Origin: Stenotrophomonas nematodicola
GTDB taxonomy: Bacteria; Pseudomonadota; Gammaproteobacteria; Xanthomonadales; Xanthomonadaceae
DNA: 64,000 bases
Assembly: GCF_009467805.1 (NCBI RefSeq)
Contig: NZ_WIAY01000001.1
Location: 314,982 to 378,981, forward strand
Direction of reading: 5' to 3'
This document shows, piece by piece, positions 17,464 to 24,831 of this stretch. Both the position numbers and the translations under genes were made by a program. Every line of letters begins with the position of its first letter. Position 1 is the first letter of the stretch. The notes under the pieces were generated by a model. It was not told the origin of the DNA and did not search any database. It worked only from the letters and a program-made list of their open reading frames with translations.

Positions 17464-18366
17464 ATGCCGAAGTTGGATGCCACCATGTCCGCCAGTGCGA
17501 AAGCGAATCGAACGCTGTTCGACCTGGATCTGCTGCGGGCGATGGTCACGGTCGCCGACTGCGGCAGCTTCACCACCGCCGCCGCGCGCCTGCACTCGAC
17601 CCAGTCAACCGTCAGCCAGAAGATCCGTCGCCTGGAAGACATGGCCGGGCATGCCCTGTTGATCCGGGCCAATCGCGACGTTCATCCCACCGACGCCGGC
17701 CAGACCCTGCTCGCACATGCCCGCCAGATGCTGGCCCTCAACGATCAGCTGCGCGAAGCGCTGGCCGGCGCCACCGTGGCGGTCACCGTCCGCCTCGGCG
17801 TGCCCGAGGACTTCGTCAGCGCCCGCGTCACACAACTGCTGGGGGCCTTCAACCGCCGGCACCCGCAGGTGAAGCTGGAGGTGACCAGCGGCCTGAGCCG
17901 GGATCTGGCCAACGGCTACGACCACGGCGAACTGGACCTGGTGCTGGTCAAGCAGCGCCGGCACGCCCGCGCCGCGAACGCCTGCTGGCCCGAGACGATG
18001 CGCTGGGTGGACAGTGCGCGCAGCCCCTGCTTCCAGCAGGATCCTGTGCCGCTGGTGACCTTTCCGCCGCGCGGCCTGTACCGTGACGAACTGATCGATG
18101 CGATCGAAGCGCTGGGACGCCGGTGGCGCATCGCCTTCACCAGTTCCAGCCTTGGCGGCATCCAGGGCGCGGTTGCCGACGGCATGGGCATCAGCCTGCT
18201 GCCGGCCCGCGCGGTCACCCGTGAGCACACTCCGCTTGGCGCCCGGCAGGGGCTGCGCACGGTGGACAGCATCGAAATCGCCATGCTGCACCGGACCAAC
18301 GCCGACCCGCTGGTGCTGGCGCTGGCCGACCGGCTCGCCCGCCTGCTGGAACGCCCGTCACGCTGA
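17464..18366 (+). CDS. LysR-family transcriptional regulator
   Basis: 300 aa. The N-terminal winged HTH is typical: FDLDLLRAMVTVADCGSFTT, AARLHSTQSTVSQKIRRLE. The C-terminal effector domain carries VRLGVPEDFVSARV, GELDLVLVK and GVADGMGISLLPAR-like signatures. Codon start possibilities are ATG at 17464 and ATG at 17485; 17464 gives the usual LysR length. No divergent partner gene is adjacent: the upstream neighbour is the same-strand WYL regulator, and the next gene is a response regulator 210 bp on. Its target is therefore not indicated. Effector unknown. Confidence 0.85.
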   Translation: MPKLDATMSASAKANRTLFDLDLLRAMVTVADCGSFTTAAARLHSTQSTVSQKIRRLEDMAGHALLIRANRDVHPTDAGQTLLAHARQMLALNDQLREALAGATVAVTVRLGVPEDFVSARVTQLLGAFNRRHPQVKLEVTSGLSRDLANGYDHGELDLVLVKQRRHARAANACWPETMRWVDSARSPCFQQDPVPLVTFPPRGLYRDELIDAIEALGRRWRIAFTSSSLGGIQGAVADGMGISLLPARAVTREHTPLGARQGLRTVDSIEIAMLHRTNADPLVLALADRLARLLERPSR

Positions 18367-18466
18367 TGCGATCACGCATCTGCATCGTCCCGATGGGTGC
18401 GGATACGAAGTGCTTCCTGCACAAGGCGCAAGCACTTGGACAGTGACGGACACCTCCTTTAGCACA

Positions 18467-18480
18467 TAGGAATCGTCCTA
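18467..18480. promoter_or_regulatory. TAGGA-N4-TCCTA inverted repeat upstream of the BvgA-like gene
   Basis: TAGGA-ATCG-TCCTA is a perfect 5-bp dyad embedded in CATAGG...CCTAAAG, 96 bp before the response-regulator start. NarL/BvgA-type regulators bind heptads of this kind (BvgA sites resemble TTTCCTA). A self-regulating operator is the likely role, by analogy only. Confidence 0.45.
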
Positions 18481-18576
18481 AAGTCGCTATCGGGCGTCTC
18501 GGGGATCGGGCGGAAAAGGGAGAATGTGTCACCTCCCAGATCGCGCGACCCCCTTGTCCAACGACATCCTGATCGC

Positions 18577-19203
18577 ATGAACGGACACCCTGCCGACGCC
18601 ACACTCAAGATCGCCCTGCTGGACGATCACGACGTCGTCCGCCACGGCACCCGCATCCATCTGTCCAACGACTGGCGCTTCGACGTCGTCGGCAGCCACG
18701 GACACAGCAACGCACTGCTGACCACACTGGCAAGCCGCCCCGTGGATGTCGCCATCGTGGATTACGCGCTGTCGGCCACCGATGTCGAGGGGCTCGCGCT
18801 GGTCCGGCAGATCCGTCAACGCCATCCCCGGGTCGGCATCCTGGTGTTCTCGGCGCACGTCAACCGGGTGATCATCACCAGCGCACTGCACGCCGGCGCC
18901 AATGGCGTAGTGACCAAGAACGACCGCCTGGACGAGCTTGCCCGCGCGATCGTGCAGATCACCCAGGGCGAGAGCTACCTGCCGCCCGAGTATGGCTGCG
19001 ACCCCGACGAGAGCCACCTGTCCAACGCCGAGCGCGAGGTGCTGCAACTGTGCATGACCGGCATGACAGTGTCGGAGATCGCACTCAAACGCCACCGCAG
19101 CATCAAGACCATCAGCACCCAGAAGCACGCCGCGTTCCGCAAGCTGGGGCTGCGCAGCGATGGCGACCTGTACACCCTGCGGCACCAGCTGGGCAACCTG
19201 TGA
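18577..19203 (+). CDS. NarL/LuxR-family response regulator (BvgA/EvgA-like)
   Basis: 208 aa. The receiver domain spans about residues 9-125, with the acidic pair in LLDDHDVVRHG, phosphoacceptor Asp in VAIVDYA and Lys in GVVTKNDRL. The LuxR-type HTH spans about 143-205 (LSNAEREVLQLCMTGMTVSE, RSIKTISTQKHAAFRKLG). The order and length match BvgA/EvgA. Its stop overlaps the GTG start of the hybrid kinase (GTGA), so the pair is cotranslated. The start at 18577 was chosen from the family; the upstream frame extension is not conserved-looking. An inverted repeat 96 bp upstream may be its own operator. Targets unknown. Confidence 0.87.
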   Translation: MNGHPADATLKIALLDDHDVVRHGTRIHLSNDWRFDVVGSHGHSNALLTTLASRPVDVAIVDYALSATDVEGLALVRQIRQRHPRVGILVFSAHVNRVIITSALHAGANGVVTKNDRLDELARAIVQITQGESYLPPEYGCDPDESHLSNAEREVLQLCMTGMTVSEIALKRHRSIKTISTQKHAAFRKLGLRSDGDLYTLRHQLGNL

Positions 19204-21560
19204 AACAGGCATTGGCCTGCTGGCTCCTGCTGCTGGCGGCAGGATGCTCGCGCGATGCGACCGAGACCACCACCGCCGGCCGGCGCGAGGTGAACGTGGC
19301 AGTGGACCCGGCGCAGCGCAACCTCCTGTCCGCGCCGGATGCGCCGGCCAGGCACGCCAACCTCGCTGACGGCTATGCACAACTGGTGGCAGCCCATACC
19401 GGCCTTCGCTTCATCGAACGACCTCAACCGGATTTCAACAGCGCCGTGCAGTCCATCTGCGACGGGACGACCGATGTGATGCTCCTGGTGGGCCCGCTCG
19501 ACGAGCACCCGTGCAGCGGCCTGCTGTTGTCCACCCCGTACTACCGTGGACGCGCGGTGCTGGCCGTCCGGCGCGGAACCACCGTGCCTGCGTCGCTGGA
19601 AGCGATGACCACACAGCGGATCAGCGTGGTCAAAGGCGGCCGGCACGAAGCATGGCTGCGACGGCACCACCCCGCTGTCCAACGGGTTCCGCTACCCGAC
19701 CTGCGCGCAACGCTGGCGGCGGTGGAGGCCGGCGCCGTGGATGCGAGCATGGGCCTGGACGCAACCACCCATCCGATCGTGCGCCGCGACTACGCCGGCA
19801 GCATGACGCTGGAGCTTCTGCCCGATACGGTGCCGGCGAGCCTGTACCTGCTGATGCACGACCGCAACAGGGACATCAAGCGACGCATCGAGGTGGCAAT
19901 GGCCGCCATCACCCTCGAACAGCACACCGGACTGCTGCATCACTGGTCGCAGGCCACGCACATGATGCCGCCGACCTCGACGGCGGTACTGCATCATTTC
20001 CGTTGGGCGCTGATCAGCATCGTCTGCGCGGTCCTGCTCCTCGCTGCGGCCACCCTGTGGCTGCATGTCACCCAGCGTGCCGCGCTGCGCTCGCAACGCC
20101 GCCAGGCACGCTTCATCGGCGTGATGAGCCACGAAGTGCGCAACGCCAGCCAGGCACTGGTCAGCACGATCGACCTGCTGGGGCAGTCGCGGCTGGACCA
20201 GACGCAGCGGCAACTGGTGGATGCCGCCCACGCCGCAGGCGCCGGCCTGCGCAGCCTGCTGGGGCATGCCCTGGACTATTCGCGCATGCGCAGCGGGCGA
20301 TTCCAGCCGTCCCTCGGCAATCATGACGCGCAGGCGCTGGCCCGGCAGTGCGTGATGTCGGTGCGCCCGCTCGCCGAGAAGAAGGGGTTGATCCTCACAT
20401 TGAATGTGAAGCCCGATCCCCTGCCCACGCTGAAGCTGGACGCCGACAGCCTTCGCCAGCTCCTGAACAACCTCCTCGGCAATGCCCTCAAGTTCACCCA
20501 TCAGGGCCGGATCGTGGTGAGCCTGGCACTGCAGTCGCCAACCACCGGCATGCAACTGCGGCTGAGTGTGAGCGACACCGGCATCGGCATCGCGCCGGAC
20601 CGGCTGCCCCGCGTATTCGAGGCATTCACCCAGGCGCACGATTCGGATGCACTGACCAGCGGCGGCTCCGGCCTGGGCCTGTCGATCTGCCGCGACCTCG
20701 CCCGCGCGCTCGGCGGCGAAATCCTCGCCCACAGCGAGCCAGGCCAGGGCAGTCGCTTCGACGTCGTCCTGCCGGTGTCGCTGGCCAGCGACGCCCTCGA
20801 AGCCACCCCGGGACCGGACCTGTCGCTGCCGCTTTCGATGCGCACACTGCTGCTGGTGGAAGACCACGCCATCAACCGCGCGGTCGTGGCCGAGCAGCTG
20901 GCGGCGCTCGGCGCCCGCGTCACCTCGGTGGGCGAAGGCACGGCTGCGTTGGCCGCGTTCGCGGTCACCCCGTTCGCTGCGGTCCTGCTCGATTGTGGCC
21001 TGGCCGACCTCAGCGGGTACCACGTCGCCACCACCATGCGCGAGATCGAGCGTCGCCTGGATCGTGCGCCGTGCCGGATCGTGGCCTTCTCGGCTGCGCG
21101 CTCCTCCCGCCACACCACACGCTGCGAGGATGCCGGGATGGACGCCGTGCTGTGCAAGCCACTGCATACCGCCGACCTGCTGGCGGCGCTGCAGTTGGCC
21201 GACAGCGACAATCCCGCGGCCGCATGCCTGCACCCGCAGACCCAGCTGCTGGCGCGTTATGCCGCGTCGATGGAGGAGGATGCGGCGTCACTGGCCCAGG
21301 CGGTGGAAACAGGTACGCTGCCGCTTCTTCGCTACCGCGCCCACCGGCTGGCGGGCGTGCTGCGCATTCTGGGGCATCCCGATCTGGCCGATGTCGCCAA
21401 CGACCTGCATGAGCTGGATGCGGACGACCCGGCGTTGTGGGCCGAGTCGGCGCGCCTGTGCAGCTATCTGCAGCCGCGCATCGCCGCGCTCGCGGACGGC
21501 GCGATCACTTCAGCTGCAGCGGGTACCGCTGCCACAGCACATGTACCAGAAACCCCGTGA
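19200..21560 (+). CDS. BvgS/EvgS-like hybrid histidine kinase with periplasmic binding domain and Hpt
   Basis: 786 aa starting at GTG 19200, overlapping the response-regulator stop. Domains in order: an N-terminal signal with a lipobox-like AAGC (Cys16); a periplasmic solute-binding-like domain about 45-250; a transmembrane segment 268-290; an HisKA domain with His311 in MSHEVRNASQ; an ATPase with N box NNLLGNALKF, G1 DTGIGI and G2 GGSGLGLS; a receiver about 549-665 with Asp598 in LLDCG; and an Hpt domain with His715 in YRAHRLAGV. This is the full His-Asp-His relay of BvgS/EvgS with one binding domain rather than two. The H box lacks the usual Thr-Pro after HE-x-R. The 3' end overlaps a convergent small gene by 56 bp. 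Confidence 0.87.
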   Translation: MKQALACWLLLLAAGCSRDATETTTAGRREVNVAVDPAQRNLLSAPDAPARHANLADGYAQLVAAHTGLRFIERPQPDFNSAVQSICDGTTDVMLLVGPLDEHPCSGLLLSTPYYRGRAVLAVRRGTTVPASLEAMTTQRISVVKGGRHEAWLRRHHPAVQRVPLPDLRATLAAVEAGAVDASMGLDATTHPIVRRDYAGSMTLELLPDTVPASLYLLMHDRNRDIKRRIEVAMAAITLEQHTGLLHHWSQATHMMPPTSTAVLHHFRWALISIVCAVLLLAAATLWLHVTQRAALRSQRRQARFIGVMSHEVRNASQALVSTIDLLGQSRLDQTQRQLVDAAHAAGAGLRSLLGHALDYSRMRSGRFQPSLGNHDAQALARQCVMSVRPLAEKKGLILTLNVKPDPLPTLKLDADSLRQLLNNLLGNALKFTHQGRIVVSLALQSPTTGMQLRLSVSDTGIGIAPDRLPRVFEAFTQAHDSDALTSGGSGLGLSICRDLARALGGEILAHSEPGQGSRFDVVLPVSLASDALEATPGPDLSLPLSMRTLLLVEDHAINRAVVAEQLAALGARVTSVGEGTAALAAFAVTPFAAVLLDCGLADLSGYHVATTMREIERRLDRAPCRIVAFSAARSSRHTTRCEDAGMDAVLCKPLHTADLLAALQLADSDNPAAACLHPQTQLLARYAASMEEDAASLAQAVETGTLPLLRYRAHRLAGVLRILGHPDLADVANDLHELDADDPALWAESARLCSYLQPRIAALADGAITSAAAGTAATAHVPETP

Positions 21561-21777
21561 GTTCCGGGTCCTTGCTGCTGATCGCTGCGCGGATCTTGTC
21601 GAGCAGAACCATGTCGCTGCAGCTGCGCACATCCGCGTGATCGGCCTGGCCGGCGCGGCGCGCGCGGTAGCGTGCCGCACGCTGGGCATCGGTCATGGCG
21701 TAGCCGAACGTGGGCGGACGGCCGCGCTTGCGCGGCAGCATCAGCTCCAGGGTGCCGGGGTCTTGTTCATCGCGCAT
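21505..21777 (-). CDS. Small basic protein with AT-hook-like motif
   Basis: 90 aa, very basic in its first half: LPRKRGRPPTFGYAMTDAQR then AARYRARRAG. RKRGRPP is an AT-hook-like core, and the RGRPP...MT.AQR.ARYRAR arrangement recurs in small bacterial and phage proteins of unknown function. It may bind DNA. The 3' end overlaps the hybrid-kinase gene on the other strand. The start at 21777 lacks a clear ribosome-binding site; the ATG at 21741 has GGAG 3 nt before it and would give 78 aa. A perfect 12-bp palindrome lies 28 bp upstream of the longer start. Confidence 0.65.
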   Translation of the reverse strand: MRDEQDPGTLELMLPRKRGRPPTFGYAMTDAQRAARYRARRAGQADHADVRSCSDMVLLDKIRAAISSKDPELTGFLVHVLWQRYPLQLK

Positions 21778-21805
21778 GACGGACGAGGATGCGAACGGGG
21801 GCGCG

Positions 21806-21817
21806 CACGATATCGTG
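21806..21817. promoter_or_regulatory. 12-bp palindrome CACGATATCGTG upstream of small basic-protein gene
   Basis: Perfectly self-complementary, located between the small gene at 21777 (minus) and the crcB stop at 21869. It sits where an operator for the small gene would be. No function can be assigned from sequence. Confidence 0.4.
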
Positions 21818-21868
21818 AGACATCACTTTAATCCAGCGTTTCGCGCGCTTTTTTTCATCCCGCCGCCG

Positions 21869-22267
21869 TCAACGCCATGTCTCGGCCACGCGCGCGCCCG
21901 CCCACACCAGCAGCATGCCGCCGGCCAGGCTGATGCCGAGGTACAGCGGCACCATCGGACTGCGGTCGGCGCGGACGAAAACCAGACTTTCCAGCATCAT
22001 CGAGGAAAACGTGGTCAGCCCGCCGACCATGCCCACGATCAGGAACGCGCGCCAGTACAGCGCCGCACTGCCGCGGCTCTGCAGCCAGATCATGACGTAG
22101 CCGGCCACGAATGCACCCACCAGGTTGACCGTCAGCGTGCCCCACGGAAAGCCGGCACCAAACTGCCTCAGCAGCGCATCGCCGAGCATGAAGCGCAGTG
22201 CGGCGCCGAGAGCGCCGCCCGCCATCACCAGCCCAAGCTGCTGCCACCACACGGACATGCCACTCAT
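21869..22267 (-). CDS. crcB: Fluoride-specific ion channel (FluC/CrcB)
   Basis: A 132-aa four-helix membrane protein of normal length. Family signatures: [29 protein letters not shown] (with the pore-lining Asn) and [15 protein letters not shown], containing the TTFS that lines the fluoride track. It forms dual-topology dimers in the inner membrane that export fluoride. It overlaps the rarA stop by ATGA and so is transcribed from the rarA side; no fluoride riboswitch is visible in front of it. Confidence 0.93.
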   Translation of the reverse strand: MSGMSVWWQQLGLVMAGGALGAALRFMLGDALLRQFGAGFPWGTLTVNLVGAFVAGYVMIWLQSRGSAALYWRAFLIVGMVGGLTTFSSMMLESLVFVRADRSPMVPLYLGISLAGGMLLVWAGARVAETWR

Positions 22268-23628
22268 TGCCCCGCCTCCCTGGCGGCGCGCGCCTCGGCA
22301 CGCGCGGCGCGCAGGCGGTCGAGCTTATCCTTGAGTTTGATCTCCAGCCCGCGCGGTACCGGCTCGTAGTACACCCGTTCGCCCATCGCGTCGGGGAACC
22401 CGGTCTGGTCCAGCGCGATACCGCCCTCGGCGTCGTGGTCGTACTGGTAGGTCTTGCCGTAGCCCAGTTCCTTCATCAGCTTGGTCGGCGCGTTGCGCAG
22501 GTGCAGGGGTACTTCCTGGGTGCCGGATTCCCGGACGTCCTGCCGGGCACGGTTGAAGGCGGCGTAGCCGGCGTTCGACTTGGCGGTGCTGGCCAGGTAC
22601 AGCACCAGCTGCGCGAAGGCCAGCTCCCCTTCCGGACTGCCCAGGCGCTCGTAGATATCCCAGGCCTCCAGCGCCATCGACTGCGCACGTGGGTCGGCCA
22701 GGCCGATGTCCTCGATCGCCATGCGGGTCAGGCGGCGCGCCAGGTAGGACGGATCGCAGCCACCGTCCAGCATGCGCGTCAGCCAGTACAGGGCCGCATC
22801 CGGGTTGGAGCTGCGCACGGACTTGTGGAGTGCCGAGATCTGGTCGTAGAACTGCTCACCGCCTTTGTCAAAGCGCCGCGTGCGGTCGGCCAGCACCTGC
22901 AGCAGCATCTCCGGCGTGATCCGCCCGTCGTCGCCGACCGCCAGTTCGGCCGCGATTTCCAGCAGAGTGAGTGCGCGGCGGACATCGCCGTCGGCGGCCG
23001 TGGCAATCTCCAGCAGGGCGTCGGGCGATACGTCCACGGCCTCGCCACCGAGGCCGCGCCGATCGTCGCGCAGGGCGCGCTCGAGCGCGTCGACGATGTC
23101 GCCCGGCGACACCGCCTCAAGCACATGCACGCGGCACCGCGAGAGCAGCGCCGAGTTCAGTTCGAACGAGGGGTTTTCAGTGGTGGCGCCCACGAACACG
23201 ATGGTGCCGCGTTCGATGTGCGGCAGGAACGCGTCCTGCTGGGCCTTGTTGAAGCGGTGCACCTCGTCGACGAAGAGCACGGTGCGACGGCCGTCGGCGA
23301 ACCGCTGCGCGGCCTCCGCCAGCACCTGACGTACCTCCGGCAGCCCGGACAGCACCGCTGAGATCGCCCGGAACTCGGCGTCGGCATAGTGCGCCAGCAG
23401 CAGCGCCAGCGTGGTTTTGCCGCATCCCGGCGGCCCCCACAGAATCATCGAGTGCACGTGACCGGACTCGACAGCCCGGCGCAGCGCGCTGCCAGGCGCG
23501 AGCAGCCGCTTCTGCCCGACCATTTCGTCCAGTGTCTGGGGGCGCATCCGCTCGGCGAGCGGACGCAGCGTGTCCCGATCCACGGTCAGCAGATCGGGTC
23601 CATTGAATGTCGTTCGGTTTCTGGCCAC
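22264..23628 (-). CDS. rarA: Replication-associated recombination protein A (RarA/MgsA)
   Basis: A 454-aa AAA+ clamp-loader-like ATPase that acts at stalled replication forks. Walker [12 protein letters not shown], Walker [21 protein letters not shown] and sensor [17 protein letters not shown] are exact family hallmarks; the C-terminal tetramerisation region ([20 protein letters not shown]) is intact. The start was set at the GTG at 23628 ([10 protein letters not shown]), because a longer in-frame extension would run into the lolA stop region and gives no homology. It overlaps crcB downstream; lolA is 31 bp upstream. Confidence 0.93.
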   Translation of the reverse strand: MARNRTTFNGPDLLTVDRDTLRPLAERMRPQTLDEMVGQKRLLAPGSALRRAVESGHVHSMILWGPPGCGKTTLALLLAHYADAEFRAISAVLSGLPEVRQVLAEAAQRFADGRRTVLFVDEVHRFNKAQQDAFLPHIERGTIVFVGATTENPSFELNSALLSRCRVHVLEAVSPGDIVDALERALRDDRRGLGGEAVDVSPDALLEIATAADGDVRRALTLLEIAAELAVGDDGRITPEMLLQVLADRTRRFDKGGEQFYDQISALHKSVRSSNPDAALYWLTRMLDGGCDPSYLARRLTRMAIEDIGLADPRAQSMALEAWDIYERLGSPEGELAFAQLVLYLASTAKSNAGYAAFNRARQDVRESGTQEVPLHLRNAPTKLMKELGYGKTYQYDHDAEGGIALDQTGFPDAMGERVYYEPVPRGLEIKLKDKLDRLRAARAEARAAREAGQ

Positions 23629-23659
23629 GCCCCATTCTACCGTGGCAGGCCAGAGACCC

Positions 23660-24298
23660 TCACTCGCCGATGACGTCGGTACCCTTGGCTGGCGTGAAGC
23701 TGAAGGTGCCGGCGGCAAAGCCCGGGTTGCGCTTCCAGCCGCTGAAGGTGATCACCGTCCGCTGCCCCACCGCGTCGACCACTTCCATCCGTGCCAGGCC
23801 CTGGGTGTTGAAGCCGAGCGCGGCGTACTGGAAGGCGGTGTCGGTTTCACGCTTGGGGGTCAGCGACAGCCACTGAAGGCCATCGCGTGCGACCGCTTCC
23901 TCGCTGACGTCGTACTGGCGGTCCAGCAGCGCCGGATTGATCAGCGCGGTCAGCGGGCTGTTCTGCTCTTCCTGGCCCTGCGCACGCACCGTCGCCTGTT
24001 CCAGGTCCGGCTCGTAGACCCATACCTTCTTGCCATCGGCCACGATCAGCTGTTCGTGCGGCTTGATGTACTCCCAGCGGAACAGGCGCGGAGCCGACAG
24101 CGCCACGCGGCCACTGGTGGTTTCCTTGACCTTGCCCCTGCTGTCGAACACCTGCTGGCTGAACTGGCCATCCAGCCCCTTCAGGCCTTGGGTGAACCGG
24201 TTGAGGTCGTCGCGGGCACCTGCCCATGCAGTGGCCGAGCCTACGCTGGCGCAGACCAGGGTGGCGGCGACGAGGTAGCGACGGAGCGTGGTATGCAT
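23660..24298 (-). CDS. lolA: Outer-membrane lipoprotein carrier protein LolA
   Basis: A 212-aa periplasmic chaperone that receives lipoproteins from LolCDE and carries them to LolB. Signal peptide ATLVCASVGSATAWA. The mature part has DLNRFTQGLKGLDGQFSQQV, the strands RLFRWEYIKPHEQLIVADGK and VWVYEPDLEQATV, and late FSGWKRNPGFAAGTFSF, all LolA-like. The ATG at 24298 is the natural start. It lies between ftsK and rarA, its usual place in Xanthomonadaceae. A 7-bp hairpin lies 40-60 nt upstream (24338-24357). Confidence 0.93.
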   Translation of the reverse strand: MHTTLRRYLVAATLVCASVGSATAWAGARDDLNRFTQGLKGLDGQFSQQVFDSRGKVKETTSGRVALSAPRLFRWEYIKPHEQLIVADGKKVWVYEPDLEQATVRAQGQEEQNSPLTALINPALLDRQYDVSEEAVARDGLQWLSLTPKRETDTAFQYAALGFNTQGLARMEVVDAVGQRTVITFSGWKRNPGFAAGTFSFTPAKGTDVIGE

Positions 24299-24337
24299 GC
24301 GGGTATCCGGACGTGTGAATGGGTTGGGGCCAGTGTG

Positions 24338-24357
24338 CCCATTCCATCCTGAATGGG
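24338..24357. other. Small hairpin in lolA leader
   Basis: CCCATTC-CATCCT-GAATGGG, a 7-bp perfect stem, sits 40 nt upstream of the lolA start. It could be an operator dyad or an RNA structure. No U-run. Confidence 0.3.
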
Positions 24358-24541
24358 CGATCAGGCGGTCATTATGCGCTGCGCCGGCAGTGACGTCTCG
24401 TCTCCGCGCGCCACCGCCCTGACGCGCTTTGCTGCAACGCAACATATTGCATGGCCCACCGCGTGATGTCGCGGCACCCTGCTCTCCCCGCCGCGCTTTA
24501 CCCGCGCAGCCGCACGCCCACAGACGCCAGCCCCCCACGCA

Positions 24542-24823
24542 GTGCAGAGCATCCTCGATCGACTTGACGCCCAGGAGCAGATGCTCCACGCCCTCCGGGG
24601 ACACATCGCCGGCCTGGACCACGCGTTGCGCCTGCTGCTGGCCGGCTGCCCCGACATTCACATCATCCGCGCGGCGTGGGAGGAGATCGCGATCGAGATG
24701 CTGGCGCGCGCCGATCCCGCCGAACCCGCGCTCTACCGCCATGCGCTGGACCAGTGCATGGCCCGCATCGCCGATCAGCTCAATGTCGCCACGCTGCAGC
24801 GCACGACCGGCACCGACGCCTGA
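24542..24823 (+). CDS. Small hypothetical protein, helical
   Basis: 93 aa from a GTG start, between lolA and the DUF3857 gene and on the opposite strand to both. The sequence is mostly amphipathic helix (LDRLDAQEQMLHALRGHIAG, AAWEEIAIEMLARADP, YRHALDQCMARIADQL) and has no signal peptide or known motif. Amino-acid composition is that of a real cytoplasmic protein, and no overlap with another gene exists. A second start, ATG at 24581, has AGGAG 3 nt upstream. Function unknown. Confidence 0.6.
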   Translation: MQSILDRLDAQEQMLHALRGHIAGLDHALRLLLAGCPDIHIIRAAWEEIAIEMLARADPAEPALYRHALDQCMARIADQLNVATLQRTTGTDA

Positions 24824-24831
24824 GCCGGCTC

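Noticed and set aside
21835..21856. Terminator of the kinase operon on the plus strand (AGCG...CGCT then T7)
   Set aside because: The T-run is good but the stem is only four base pairs, and it lies ~280 bp past the stop across another gene. Not strong enough to list as a feature.
21780..21868. Fluoride riboswitch near crcB
   Set aside because: crcB is the downstream gene of a rarA operon; this region is behind its stop codon and no crcB-motif fold was recognised in front of its start.
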